Shown: positions 23,488-34,612 of the stretch, piece by piece
How the letters are laid out: every line of letters begins with the position of its first letter
Position numbering within the stretch: the first letter of the stretch is position 1
Program-made: the position numbers and the translations under genes
Source of the DNA: Clitoria ternatea
Lineage: Eukaryota; Streptophyta; Magnoliopsida; Fabales; Fabaceae
Reading direction: 5' to 3'
Length of the DNA stretch: 64,000 nucleotides
Assembly (NCBI GenBank): GCA_037962975.1
Contig: CM075671.1
Span: 10,649,001 to 10,713,000, forward strand
Notes under the pieces: model-generated
Database searches by the model: none
What the model was told of the DNA's origin: nothing
What the model saw: the letters and a program-made list of their open reading frames with translations, nothing else

Positions 23488-23615
23488 CTGAGAACTTCCC
23501 AGGAGGTCACCCATCCCAGAATTACTCCAAGTTAAGCACGCTTAACTTTGGAGTTCTTAAGTGATAGGCCACCGAAAAGGCTAATGCATTTGTTGGTATA
23601 GGTAGTACGAATTCA
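23488..23615 (-). ncRNA. 5S rRNA-derived segment
   Basis: The minus strand has AACTCCAAAGTTAAGCGTGC and, 30 bases later, GATGGGTGACCTCCTGGGAA. These correspond to the A-box and C-box of the 5S rRNA internal promoter for RNA polymerase III. The 5' third of 5S is only weakly recognisable and the rest has drifted, so it is not a functional 5S gene. 5S-derived segments are known in Cassandra retrotransposons. Confidence 0.85.
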
Positions 23616-23856
23616 TTTCTTTAAGCTATCCTCAACTGTATAGTCCCATACCTATATAGTCTTTGGATCCCTCTCATTCTGGTATGTATTCGGTTCATTC
23701 ATGTGTCCCTCCCACTGGAAGCCTGCCAGGAGTCGCTCCTTGTCCGTGCCTATGCACCGCCGATCACTTCCCGCCCTCAACAGTGCCAGGATGTCACATG
23801 CCCACCAGCTTCTGCCTGGTTCGTCCACGAACTATACCGTACTAGGAGAGGCTAGC

Positions 23857-23867
23857 CTCTGATACCA
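23857..23867 (-). other. Primer-binding site (initiator tRNA-Met type)
   Basis: The minus strand reads TGGTATCAGAG two bases after the ...GGGTCGTCACA end of the palindrome. The gypsy element at 44078-44089 has the same spacing, which marks position 23870 as an LTR end. Confidence 0.75.
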
Positions 23868-23869
23868 AC

Positions 23870-24944
23870 TGTGACGACCCGCGTCAATTTTCCCTTTAAT
23901 AACAATTGTTTAATCATTTTTCATAATAATTTCTCGCGTTTAATAAAAATTAACTCGGTCTTAATATAAAATAATATTTACTTTTCTTAAATACATTAAA
24001 AATAATAAAATCATACTTAAAATAGCAATAACTGATCGGAAATAAATCCATTAATTAAATAGAGTTATTTAGAAACAACGGAAGAAGGAAAACAGTTAGG
24101 GGTCATTCGCCTGAGCGAGACCCTGATTCGCTTAGGCGAGATCCGACTCGCTTGAGCGAATGCTACTCTTTAAACCTGAGCGGACAAGACTTACAAGGAA
24201 AGTCAACAAGTCGGGTTTCACTGGGAAATAAGTCCACTCGGTCATCTCTCACTCGGGAACAGCTTAACCTTACTTCACTCAGAAAAGGTTCACTCGGATA
24301 TACCTCACTCGGAAACACTCTGATCTTCACTCAGAAGCACTCTTATCTTTCTTCACTCTGAAGTGATTCTCTCGGCCATAGCTCAATCGGAGACCCACTT
24401 CCGAGTGGAAGGTTAGGGTGTCTCCGATTGAGCTATGGCCGAGAGAATCACTTCCGAGTAAAGAAAGGTAAGAGTGCTTCCGAGTGAAGATCAGAGTGTT
24501 TCTGAGTGAGGTATATCCGAGTGAACCTTTTCTGAGTGAAGTAAGGTTAAGCTGTTCCCGAGTGAGAGATGACCGAGTGGACTTATTTCCGAGTGAAACC
24601 CGACTTGTTGACTTTCCTTGTAAGTCTTGTCCGCTCAGGTTTAAAGAGTAGCATTCGCTCAAGCGAATCGGATCTCGCCTAAGCGAATCAGGGTCTCGCT
24701 CAGGCGAATGACCCTTGACTGTTTTCCTTCTTCCGCTGTTTCTAAATAACTCTATGTTATTAATGGATTTATTTCCGATCGGTTATTTCTATTTTAAGTA
24801 TGATTTTATTATTTTGAATGTATTTAAGAAAAATAAATATTATTTTATATTAAGACCGAGTTAATTTTTATTAAACGCGAGAAATTATTATGAAAAATGA
24901 TTAAACAATTGTTATTAAAGGGAAAATTGACGTGGGTCATCACA
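23870..24944. repeat. 1075-bp near-perfect palindrome
   Basis: The left arm (23870-24393) and right arm (24421-24944) are inverted copies of about 524 bp, differing at roughly 15-20 positions, around a 27-base spacer. The outer part resembles the TGTGACGTCC end of the gypsy LTRs at 36720 and 44092. Inner parts repeat CACTCGG/CACTCAGAA words about ten times per arm and GCCTGAGCGAGA / GCTTGAGCGAA words. The same peptide frame (MSECYSLNLSGQDLQ) reads from both strands, as expected of a palindrome. Confidence 0.97.
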
Positions 24945-25254
24945 TAATGTGCAATATGTGTCATCACATTAGTGATAATGATAGCCAGATTCCGTCACTC
25001 ATATGAATACATATGATGTCATCATTAAGTCTGTCTTAAATATTTCTTTATTTTTGTTTTTACTTATTTCTTTGTTTAGGCTTATTAATAGAATCTAAAC
25101 CTATTAAAGCACTTGATAGACAACAATTACAATTATATAATCATTTGATTTATTCAATATTCACGAATAACACTAACTACTTTCATAACGCTACATGATC
25201 AAATTGATCATTGAATTAATGAAAGCATTCAATATATAATTACCAAATAATATT

Positions 25255-25965
25255 TACAAGGTATACAATGTGCATAAATAAACAAAATGTCAAGAAGGAG
25301 AAGGAGAGAGGAAAAATATGGATACAGATGGTCCCAGTGTTGCTGCTGAAAAGAACCATCCGACTGTTGGGCTAGGAAGGAATCTAACGTGCCAACTCAT
25401 TCCATAAGTTTTTCCTATATCTGCTTATGCCTTTGCATAATAGGCTTTATCTCCTACATCTCTCAAAGAGTTACAAACTCATAAGTGTTCTACACTACCT
25501 CTTTGTTCAAGTCTACAATAACCTGAGCATAGTTTATTGTTGTAGAAGAGGAGCCAAGGCACTAGGAATATAAGGAAAACTCCTTAGTGAGGTGTTCAAT
25601 ATCATATATATGTATTCCTTTTCTTGTTCTCGCCTTCAACAACCTCCATGTAAAGAATGTTATCATTGGCATAAATAGGTTGGTGCCTCCTCATCCACCC
25701 TACCCCCAGTCTATGAGATGAGCTCTACTTTGTGCTTAACCCTCTTTGCCTAGTAGGCCTCTTACGTACTTGAAAACATATAACAATTTAATTAGAAACA
25801 TTATTCAAGTTCTTATATATTTAAAGTTATAAAGTTAATTAAGTTGGAAATATAACTTATAGCAACAGCCTACACCTTCTAATTTACCCATTGGCCGATC
25901 TTGTTTTTCTTTATCCTCTACATCATATCATAGGACTTGGGGGCGGTCCATCTATCAATCCTACA
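25255..25965 (-). pseudogene. Remnant of a CACTA TNPA-like gene 3' part
   Basis: The remnant resembles 3690-4370 of CACTA copy 1 in order: ACAATGTGCATAAATAAA near the end, a phrase like CCTCCATGTAAAGAATG (cf. CCTCCATATAGATGGCG), and TTTACCCATTGGCCGATCTT (cf. TTTACCCATGCACCGGCTTT). The protein frame is destroyed. It probably belongs to the same decayed element as the subterminal words at 22.8-23.4 and 24.95-25.0 kb. Confidence 0.55.
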
Positions 25966-28900
25966 ACATATCAAATATTTCTTATTAATAGTTCATTGAA
26001 ATTATTAACTATTAATGATTTAAAACAAAATTAGACATTACTTACCATTATATTTTTAATTGTACCATTTGAGACATTATTAGTTTATGAAAAGTAAAAT
26101 ATAAGAATCTTTGTTTTTGATTATTTTATATCATAAACATGGTATTTGGGGTTAAGGATAGAAGCTAAGGTTAAGGTGATATATGACAAGGTTGGACCTA
26201 AAGATTTTAAAAGAGGATTTAAAAGGCCATGGAATGACCTAAAACAAGTCTAAAAAGTAAATATTATGTTTTAAGAATGAATTTGTAAATTATATGAGCT
26301 TTAGTAACGTACTAATACTTTTGCTTACTCTTATTTTAAAAAGTGATACATTGTTTGTGTTAGAACCAAGAAGACTTCTGAAGAAATTTTAGATTTGTTG
26401 ATAACCAACATTAAGTATTCTAATTTAATCAAGTCATGGTTTGTTAACATTTGATAATCTATCTAAGTGTTTCAGAATACAAAACATGGGATATAAAACA
26501 AAGGTGGAGCTCCTACACAGCACAAGTCTAGTAAGACGAAACAAAGAAGAAAATGCATCAAAGAAAGAAACAAGATCTGGGAACACTTCTAAATAAAAAT
26601 GCTCATCTGAACTTGTATACCAGATCTAGCCCTGTTAAGCCGTATTGAAAACATCAAGGAGTGTTCTCTCCTCAAGGCAACCTTCATCAATCAGACTTTT
26701 TCCTCATGCTTTATCAAGCCTAAAGATACTTCAGACCTCCTGCATCGTCTCAAGCAAGAATCTCATTGCTCTTTACTTTGAGTCTCATCATCAACACTTT
26801 ATGGATCACCAAACCCTAAATTACTTTCAAAAGTCCTCCCTGAACAGAGACAAGTCTGGTCTTCAACATGACGACTCACTAAGCATCTTTCCTTCTTTGC
26901 ATGAAAATGTATTACAACAAGGAAAGTATCCAAGCAAGACAGATCTTGATCCATTTTTAAAGCATCCATTTTTCATCAACACTCTGAAAAGTCAGAATTC
27001 CTCTAAATAAGTAATATCCTCTTTTTGGTGAAAAATGTACCATCCTTATCTAACTCTATCTGCATAAATCTTAAAAGCTCTCTATCCTATCCTAAATGTG
27101 CAGAACAACTCTATGATCAAAAGGCTTATATCCGTTTAGGAAAAATCACTCTTCCTTAAGATGTATCAATCTTCAAATAGTCATTTAACGTATCTATCTC
27201 TCTCAATTGTACAAGTATTTATATATTGCAAATCTTTTGTACAAAGATATAGAGATGAGTAGAGAAAAGTAGAGAGACAGTGGTGAGATCAAATGAGAAA
27301 AGAAATGAGATTCGAGAGAATTTATAAGTAAGATAAAGAGAAAAAAAAAGAAAAGAAAATGGCATATGTCAACAAAAAGAAGAAATCAGAAAATGCCATT
27401 AGAGAAAAAGATATCTCACTATGTGCATAATCAATCTCATATTTTAGAAGCCATAGTACTCAAGCCCGAGACATGAAATCAATTCATCTCCTCTGAGAGA
27501 TCATTGTCTTTGATTAAGCTTTCGAACTTAGTATGTACTTTACTTCATCATCTACATGTACTAAGTTTTATATGTAAACAAGCCTCTCTTCATTTGTACA
27601 AGTCTGTTGTCCAGACTTATCATTTAGCACAACTAAGGTAGAAGGCTTATCTCTCTTGATGTTTAAATGCTTTCAATTCTTTATAAGTATAAGTCTGGTA
27701 GACCTATTGGGAAACACTATTAGCCTGAAGAGGCTTTAGAAAAATACTTGGATGTAAGCCAGGACTGGCTTGTGAAAGAATACTCAGTTTAAGCTAGGAG
27801 TGGCTGCAATCACTTAATGAAAGCATTATCTTATGAGTAATTTCTTGAAAATCGTAGTAGTAGTACTACTACTACTACAAATGACTATGCGTGGTTGCAA
27901 TCACTTAATGAATTGTGTACACATGTCTTATGAGTAATTTCTTGAAAATCGTATTCGTTGCATATGCATTATCTTGATAGCATAGCATATGCATTAGCCA
28001 TAGGGACATGGCATATGACCTTGAGGTACCTAAGAACGATTGAAATTTATTGATGATAAGAATTGAGAAATGAAATTGGAATTTATGCACACTAACTATT
28101 TGTGTTGTTGTTGTTAGTGTTACTTTGGACTATATATTGGTATGGAATATGGTGTGAATATGATGAGAATTTGAATTAATGAATGGATTCCATAAGGTGA
28201 TATGGATATTGAATTTATTATATGTGATTTTTGATAAACATTATGGATTATGCCTTTAATTATATAGTTAAATCTTTGATGGGAGAATATGTTTAGTTGT
28301 ACTTACATAATTATATTATCACATTTTGTTTAATTGTTCATCATTGAGAATGTATGTTCACTCTCCATGTTGTCTATTTTTTTTAGCTTTTGTGATGTAG
28401 TGTATGGCCATGGAGTTGGTGCTTTTTTTTAAGAGATGAGGTATAGTGTGAAGAAAGAGATGCCTAGATGCCTTGGTCGGCATATTCTGAATTTATTGAT
28501 TATGGCATTTGTTTTGTATAGAGTTACTATTATGTAATGCCTTATGATTATGATGATGGTTTGATATACTTGGGATATTGTTGATATATTAAGATCATTG
28601 GGATGGGCTTGTGATCTTTTTGTATCACAAAGTAGAAATTGATAGTGCACGACATTAAATTGAAATCTTGCCAATGATTTTTGTGATTGGAATTATTAAT
28701 GTCACATGTTGAATTTTTCTTATAAATTGATGAATGTTGTGAGGAATGGGTTGTAGAGGAATTATTAATCTTGGCTAGTGAGATATGGAGATACCTTGAT
28801 GTTGGGAATTAAATGATAGAGGTTATTGACATGGATATATGAAGTTGTTCTATATGTAAGTATCAAAATAATGTTAATAATTCATAGGTGCATTTAGATT

Positions 28901-29141
28901 GCTTTACTTGAAGTTACATACTTGTAAACCTACACACAAGATTGTGTAATTAAAAGTTAAGGTTATTGATAATAGGACCTAGTGATATCTAAAAATGATT
29001 TTAGATTGTACTTCAAAAATAACATGGTGGTGTTACACCTAAAGGTATATATACATGAATGTGATGAGACATGATTATGTGATTTTAAATCCTTGAAGTG
29101 TAATGGAAACTTAGGAAAAGAGAAAGAGTCATTAATGTGAC
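25966..29141. other. AT-rich intergenic DNA
   Basis: No gene is supported. A 121-codon frame at 26645-27010 has no recognised domain. At 27805-27955 a segment of about 86 bp is duplicated (GCAATCACTTAATGAA ... GAGTAATTTCTTGAAAATCG), with a GTAGTAGTAGTACTACTAC trinucleotide palindrome between the copies. Confidence 0.4.
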
Positions 29142-29749
29142 TGTAATACCCCTATTTTTATTTTTATATTAAAACTTTGAAGAAATTCGATTGTGGTTCT
29201 TTAAAACTTTTTAATCTACGTACTATTTATGATTTTCTGGAATTTTTTTTGAATTTTAGAAATATTTTAATTAAATAATATATTTTAAATAATTTTAAAT
29301 TCATATAAAGTGACTTAAAATAAAAAATATTTATAAGAAAGTGAAGTTAAATTTTAAAAAAAATTTCTAAAATCTATTTCAAGTATAAAAATGATTAGTT
29401 TGAGAAAAATCTTGATTTTTACCAATCGTAAAAAATAAAGAACATATTAATAAATTTTTATTAACGGAAAAATTTAGATTTTTAAAATTTAAACTTTATA
29501 TTACTTATTATAAAATTAATGAAGACTGATATAATATCGCTAAATTTCAAAAAGGATTGATTTTGAATATTTAAAATATACCGAATGAAAGGTTACTATT
29601 TGGCTTAATAATTCAGCCGACATTTGCTATGCAAAACGCTGTGCATGAACAAAAATTTCAAAGGTTGCACAGTAACCAGAAACGAAAATTTCAGAAATTG
29701 TACAGTACTTTTATAATAAAATAATGGAATGCATAGTAATTTTCCTTCC

Positions 29750-29757
29750 TATAAATA
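29750..29757 (+). promoter_or_regulatory. TATA box in the solo LTR
   Basis: CCTATAAATACCGAAGG is a strong TATA-type motif about 600 bp into the LTR. It suggests U3/R transcription in the plus direction. Confidence 0.5.
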
Positions 29758-29984
29758 CCGAAGGAATTCTTCATTAGAATTCATAATTTCAGATTAAATT
29801 TTCTTAATATAGTAGTGCTAGAGAGATAGTGGTAGAAGTAAGAGAGAGAGAGAGATAATATTTTTGGAAGGAGGTTCTGCTAAAATAACAAGGTAAGAAT
29901 ACCTATCTTTTATATTTTTTGGGTTATTTTCATATCGTCTTTAGAAATCTATTATTATACTGGAAATAATATTATTTTAAGTTA

Positions 29985-30229
29985 CTATTCTGCATAGTAA
30001 AACACTATTTCAATAGTAAATTACTATTTCAATAGTAAATTACTATTCAAATAGTAAATTACTATTTACTATTACTATTCACGATTTACTATTTACCGTT
30101 ACTATTCACGTTTTACTATTTAATGTTACTATTTATGTTTTACTATTTACAATTACTATTCATGATTTACTATTTACCATTACTATTTACGATTTACTAT
30201 TCACTATTCACTATTCAAAATTTACCATT
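29985..30229. repeat. TTACTATT simple-sequence tract
   Basis: Irregular repeats of TAGTAAATTACTATT and TACTATTCACGATTTACTAT fill the downstream part of the left LTR piece. The 4.7-kb CACTA element inserted at the right end of this tract. Confidence 0.75.
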
Positions 30230-30951
30230 CACTACTATAAAAAAGGCCTTTGTCAGCGGTTCTGTCATAGCTATTGTCAGCGGTACAAGCGCAGACAATA
30301 ATGGCGCTATTAATAGTACTAAAAACAATGTCAGCGCTTAAACCGCTGACATTAGTTATGTATTGTCAGCGGTTGTAATGCGGAACCGTTGACAATAGTC
30401 AAACAATATCTGCGGGTGGGATGCGGAACCGCTGACAATAGTCAAACAATGTCTGCGGTTGTAGTATAGAACCGCTGACAATAGTCAAACAATGTCTGCA
30501 GTTGTAGTGTGGAACCGCTGACAATAGTTTGGCGCAACTTTAGGGATCATTATTATTTCTTGAAACCTCCAGGGAGGAGGTTTTAGTTTACCCTTTTTAT
30601 TTTATTTTTGGCAGAAGTTTCAATATTGAACATAAGACTAAATTATGTTATTATCACTTTGACAGCTATGCAATGTTACAGATCCCAGTAACAAAAACTT
30701 TCAAATTACTACAATATTGAAATACTTTATTTTGTTTGCATCGTACACTATCAATAAATGAGCGATGTTTACCCACTGCCCTACATCAGCCTTGTACAAA
30801 CAAGAAACATGTACCCGCGCATATGAACAAAAATACTGCAATAAATTTATATGATTTTGTATTTCCCTAAACACAGAACCATCGAATAGGAGAAAATGTT
30901 GAACCTTTACAACTTGGTAAACAAGAAAAGTTTATCTAATTAAAATGATCA

Positions 30952-31086
30952 GCAACAAGCCAGTCACTGGACTCATCTTCTGAATCCTTACCCTTTGAAG
31001 GGTTAACTTTCTGGTGGCGACCTTTGTCAGAACCTTCATGCAGCTGAACCCAGTCACTACTAGAACCTTCAGGTGATGAACCTGTA
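30952..31086 (-). pseudogene. Unidentified captured terminal exon
   Basis: After a good acceptor (TATTTAATACAG on the minus strand) an open frame reads SSPEGSSSDWVQLHEGSDKG and ends at a stop following DSEDESSDWLVADHFN. The composition (acidic, serine-rich, repeated SSDW) looks like a real protein C terminus. No family was recognised. It may belong with the exon-like sequence at 33085-33330. Confidence 0.4.
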
Positions 31087-32606
31087 TTAAATATTTTAAT
31101 AAACCTGTACACAAGCAACTCATGAACTAACACATTTTACATAACTTGGTAGAAAAAAATCACACAGTGAAATGTAGATTTTGATGAAAAATATTATAAA
31201 CCAATTAAATTTGCCAAGCAAGGAATCAGGAAACAGAGCCAGTTGTAGAAAATGAAGTCAATTACTTATTTCTAGTTTGTTTTTTTGAAACGGCCAATTT
31301 AATTTAAATGTTAGTTTTTTTCTTAGTGAGGTGAGAGTCGAACCTGCAAGCTTCTCCCTCCTCTACGAAACTTTAACTTCTAGAACAGCTTATCACTCCT
31401 ACTTATTTCTAGTTCCTATCCCCGATTCCTAATTTATAGAAATTTTCCAAATAACTTTGGAAATTACCCAATTTTTTGTTTCCCTTTTTGGCTTTATTTT
31501 TGGTTAGTTGTACCTTTATTTTTGGTTTCAATTTTAAAAGAGCTAGTATGGTCAGATATGTTGGTCAAAATACCAAAGCCTCAATAACGATAAAATTGAA
31601 TTGATAACAACTCCACTTTGCAACCCATTTCCCCCAAGGCACCCCATCAGATTATAATGTATTTGGGATACGGAATAATAATCTCAGAATGAAACTTCAA
31701 ATTTATACATTTAAAAATTATATCTATAAAATTGATATAAAAAAGTAAAGCTTAGTAACAATAATCAGTATTATGATTTCAACAGGTAATGAAACCAATT
31801 CTTTGTTTGCTTATTTGAAAGCAAGTCTTGCAAGGTAAAATAATCAGTACTATGATTTCAACAGGTAATGAAACAAACACGGATTTACATATTATAATAT
31901 CAAAATTGTTGAGATAGGGAAAGAATAGGAGACGTGATATGAGAAGAATTTTGTGTTTACTTACTACACAACAGAGCATATATTTATATTGATAGTAGTA
32001 GTCATCACCAATATTCAGACCCCACAGAAATTGTGAAATTAAAATTTTCCTCTTGATGGCCTCAATCTAATTCTAATTCTCTTCCTGGAGTCTGTAGTTA
32101 AAATTGCAGTTAGATCTTAGGTAATCAAGCCAAGTTGAAGCAGCTATTATTATCTATAATTACTTATCAGCACATAGAGCTCAAGTATCCTTGTAAATAA
32201 CTAAATGAGGAAAATAGGTGATCACAATACAGAGTACAGACACAGAATGATTATTATAAAAGAATCTATACAGTGATATTGCACTTCTTCAGAGCATTTA
32301 ACTATAAAGAGCATAAATGAAATATGGTGAGGGAAAAATAATATAACAAAATCGTTAATGACCACTGAAATCCATACTATATCTACTACTGTTTCATAAA
32401 ATTTAGCTCAACATATACGATGAGAAAGAAAGGATGGAAGAAAAGCCATCACTTATCAACCAGATTGGGCCCTTCGCCAAAGCATTCAAGATCTAACTGT
32501 TTAGTGTTTTAGTTACATAAAAAGGTACCTCCAAAATGAGGTTGAAAATTAGAAACATACACATGAAGTATAATTTTTAAATATAATAATAGGTTATGCC
32601 ACATAC

Positions 32607-32712
32607 CTTGGGGTGACTGTAATCACCTCCTTGACAATACATGTTACACGTTTTGGAACTGATGCAGATAAAGGCTTGTCATCATAGAATTGTACCTTAA
32701 CTTTCACTCCAT
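32607..32712 (-). pseudogene. Captured EF-P-like exon (organellar type)
   Basis: One 106-nt exon with intact borders (ACAG before 32712, GTATGT after 32607) reads DGVKVKVQFYDDKPLSASVP, then KRVTCIVKE. This resembles the central OB-fold of plant mitochondrial/chloroplast elongation factor P-like proteins, which relieve ribosome stalling. Only this exon is convincing. It lies inside the 4.7-kb CACTA element. Confidence 0.6.
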
Positions 32713-33084
32713 CTGTCAACCAAGCAACAAGAAAAGAGAGAGATACACAAAGTCAAACAATTCAAGCTTAAGAAAACAAAAACAAATTCCACGCGAACAA
32801 CAAAGTCAAAAGTGTAAAAGTAAAATTCATAAACACTCTATACATTGTAGCCTTGTTACCTCTCAACCTCATGTTTGAAAGATTCTACCAGTGGAACACT
32901 TGCATATTCATACCTTGCTCCTAGAAAACAGATAATACGTTAGTTTAACTAAACCAAATGTAGAAACTTCCCATTTCTACAAGATTAAGAAAACTAAATA
33001 AATTAAGGGTTATGAAAGCAAAATTTAGAAAACATCCCTCAATCGATAAACTTAAGTCAATGTGGCTAATGGAGACACAATTAC

Positions 33085-33330
33085 CTGGTTAGTTGATGCT
33101 GATCCATTTAACCGCAGTGGCCTAGTATTAAGATCAATTAATTTTTTATCCATTTTCACATGACCATTTATGTAATTTTCCTGCCTTGGAACAGGTGAGA
33201 CACTCTAATTCTGCTGGTAATCTCTAGATTTTAGCTTAAGTGAGTGACTTCCATCCTTCCTTGATTTATTTTGATCCAGTGGTTGCAGCCCTAACTCTTC
33301 CATCTGGGTAGGTTTGTCACCTGGAAACTG
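33085..33330 (-). pseudogene. Unidentified exon-like segment in the CACTA element
   Basis: Minus-strand translation gives a protein-like but interrupted stretch: PGDKPTQMEELGLQPLDQNK, then a stop, then PRQENYINGHVKMDKK. No family was recognised. It may be another captured fragment. Confidence 0.3.
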
Positions 33331-34340
33331 CCAAAAAAAATAATGCCCAAATAAGATGAATAAACTTTAACATACTATTTAGAAGCTCGATAGCTTGAAA
33401 TTTTTTACAGTAGAAAGAACACATACCTCAACTCTTTGCCTCAATAGTAGATATCTTTCATGAGTTCTTTTACCACCAACCAACATGTACAATCATATCA
33501 CATTGCAGACACAGTGAACTACCATCTATCTCATAATAAAAGAAAGCTACATATACAAATTTCCATGACAATAGAGAAAGATTTTTTGGTTGGGTAAATC
33601 AAACCCTGGTAATCAACTTCTCAAGTTTTTGTCCCCTAGATTTAGATTTGCATAACTATACATTCAAAGTTTCCTTGCTACCAAAAGTTTACACAATAAT
33701 GCAGAAACAATTTCTATGTGCAATTTATGATTTCATATCGGTAAACTCAACATCAAAAGTCATAATCAGCAGAAGATAAAAATAACCACTGGTTTAAACT
33801 TGTTATTTTTAGAAATCACACTGCCAGCCAACCAGTTAGAAACCTGGAATTAAACATTAAACATCTCGCTATAATCTTAGTAGACTAAACTACCGAGAAG
33901 ATAACAGCTACTAAACTACACACTAAACAAGAAAATGTAGCCCAAATCACCCACAACTTAGGAGGAATACGTAGAAGTTAAAACTGATAGAATGCAAATA
34001 CTTCCATATCAAATAGTGAATAGTGAATACACCAAAAGTTAATTCAAATCCCTGAGCAGAAGCCTTCAAATCCCTCTTTACTAAGTACTCATGGATATAA
34101 ACATCTAACCTGAAATCTCACAGTATGCAAGCATAAGACCAACCATGAGAACCAAAGTTAAAATCTTTATATCAAGCATATCACCACAAAACAGGTGACA
34201 AAAAACCCACATCACAATAACTATCAGCACACCAAAATGCACTTCAATTCCATTCAATGTAATCAAACCCTTTATACTAATAAACTAAGTTTCGTGTATT
34301 AAAAAATAATCAAATAATTGAGCAAAACCCTAAATATGAG

Positions 34341-34612
34341 ACCTCAATTTTGTCCATAGAGCGGTTGATGTCGTGTTCGTCATAGAGCATATCTTCGACA
34401 GAGACCTTACTGACTTTGACGAAATCGGACAAGAGGAGCTTGTAAATGGCTTTGGTGGCATAGGTCATGAAGATGCGGCCTCTGAAGGTGGTTTTTTCGA
34501 GGAAGTAGGGCAAAGAAGCGACGTGGTCAAGGTGAAAGTGAGTGATGAGGAGGACGTCGACGGTGGAAGGGACGATTTCATCGAAGTAGGGTAAAGCAGT
34601 CAATGGCGTCAC
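34341..34612 (-). pseudogene. Captured CPSF73-I fragment (metallo-beta-lactamase region)
   Basis: The frame reads LTALPYFDEIVPSTVDVLLI, then THFHLDHVASLPYFLEKTTF, KAIYKLLLSDFVKVSKVSVE and DMLYDEHDINRSMDKIE. This is the N-terminal metallo-beta-lactamase part of cleavage and polyadenylation specificity factor subunit 3-I, the endonuclease of pre-mRNA 3'-end processing. The zinc-binding HxHxDH motif is kept. The fragment stops at MDKIE with an exon-like border, and nothing of the beta-CASP domain follows. It lies 300 bp inside the right end of the CACTA element, so it is a captured fragment and not a working gene. Confidence 0.9.

Larger units (their letters stand above)
23393..24944 (-). mobile_element. 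Compound retroelement with 5S-like segment and giant palindrome
   Basis: The unit is bounded by a perfect 5-bp duplication, TAATG (23388-23392 and 24945-24949). It starts TGTAACGCCC and ends GGGTCATCACA, so TG...CA borders as in LTR elements. Read on the minus strand it has a 1075-bp palindrome (24944-23870), a primer-binding-site match, about 240 bp of unknown sequence, then a 5S-rRNA-like stretch. No coding sequence is seen. It recalls Cassandra-type TRIM elements, whose LTRs carry 5S-derived sequence, but two identical LTRs are not visible, so the classification is open. Confidence 0.65.

Noticed and set aside
23488..23615. Functional 5S rRNA gene
   Set aside because: Only the internal promoter boxes are well kept; the 5' third and ends have drifted and it lies inside a mobile element.
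24152..24662. Same 69-residue frame on both strands (MSECYSLNLSGQDLQ)
   Set aside because: It arises from the palindrome. The serine/leucine-rich content follows the CACTCGG repeats, so it is not treated as a gene.
26645..27010. 121-codon plus-strand frame
   Set aside because: No recognised domain, signal or gene context; may be a relic, but nothing supports a call.
34341..34612. Working CPSF73-I gene
   Set aside because: Only the N-terminal metallo-beta-lactamase part is present, within a TSD-flanked CACTA element; the beta-CASP and C-terminal parts are missing.
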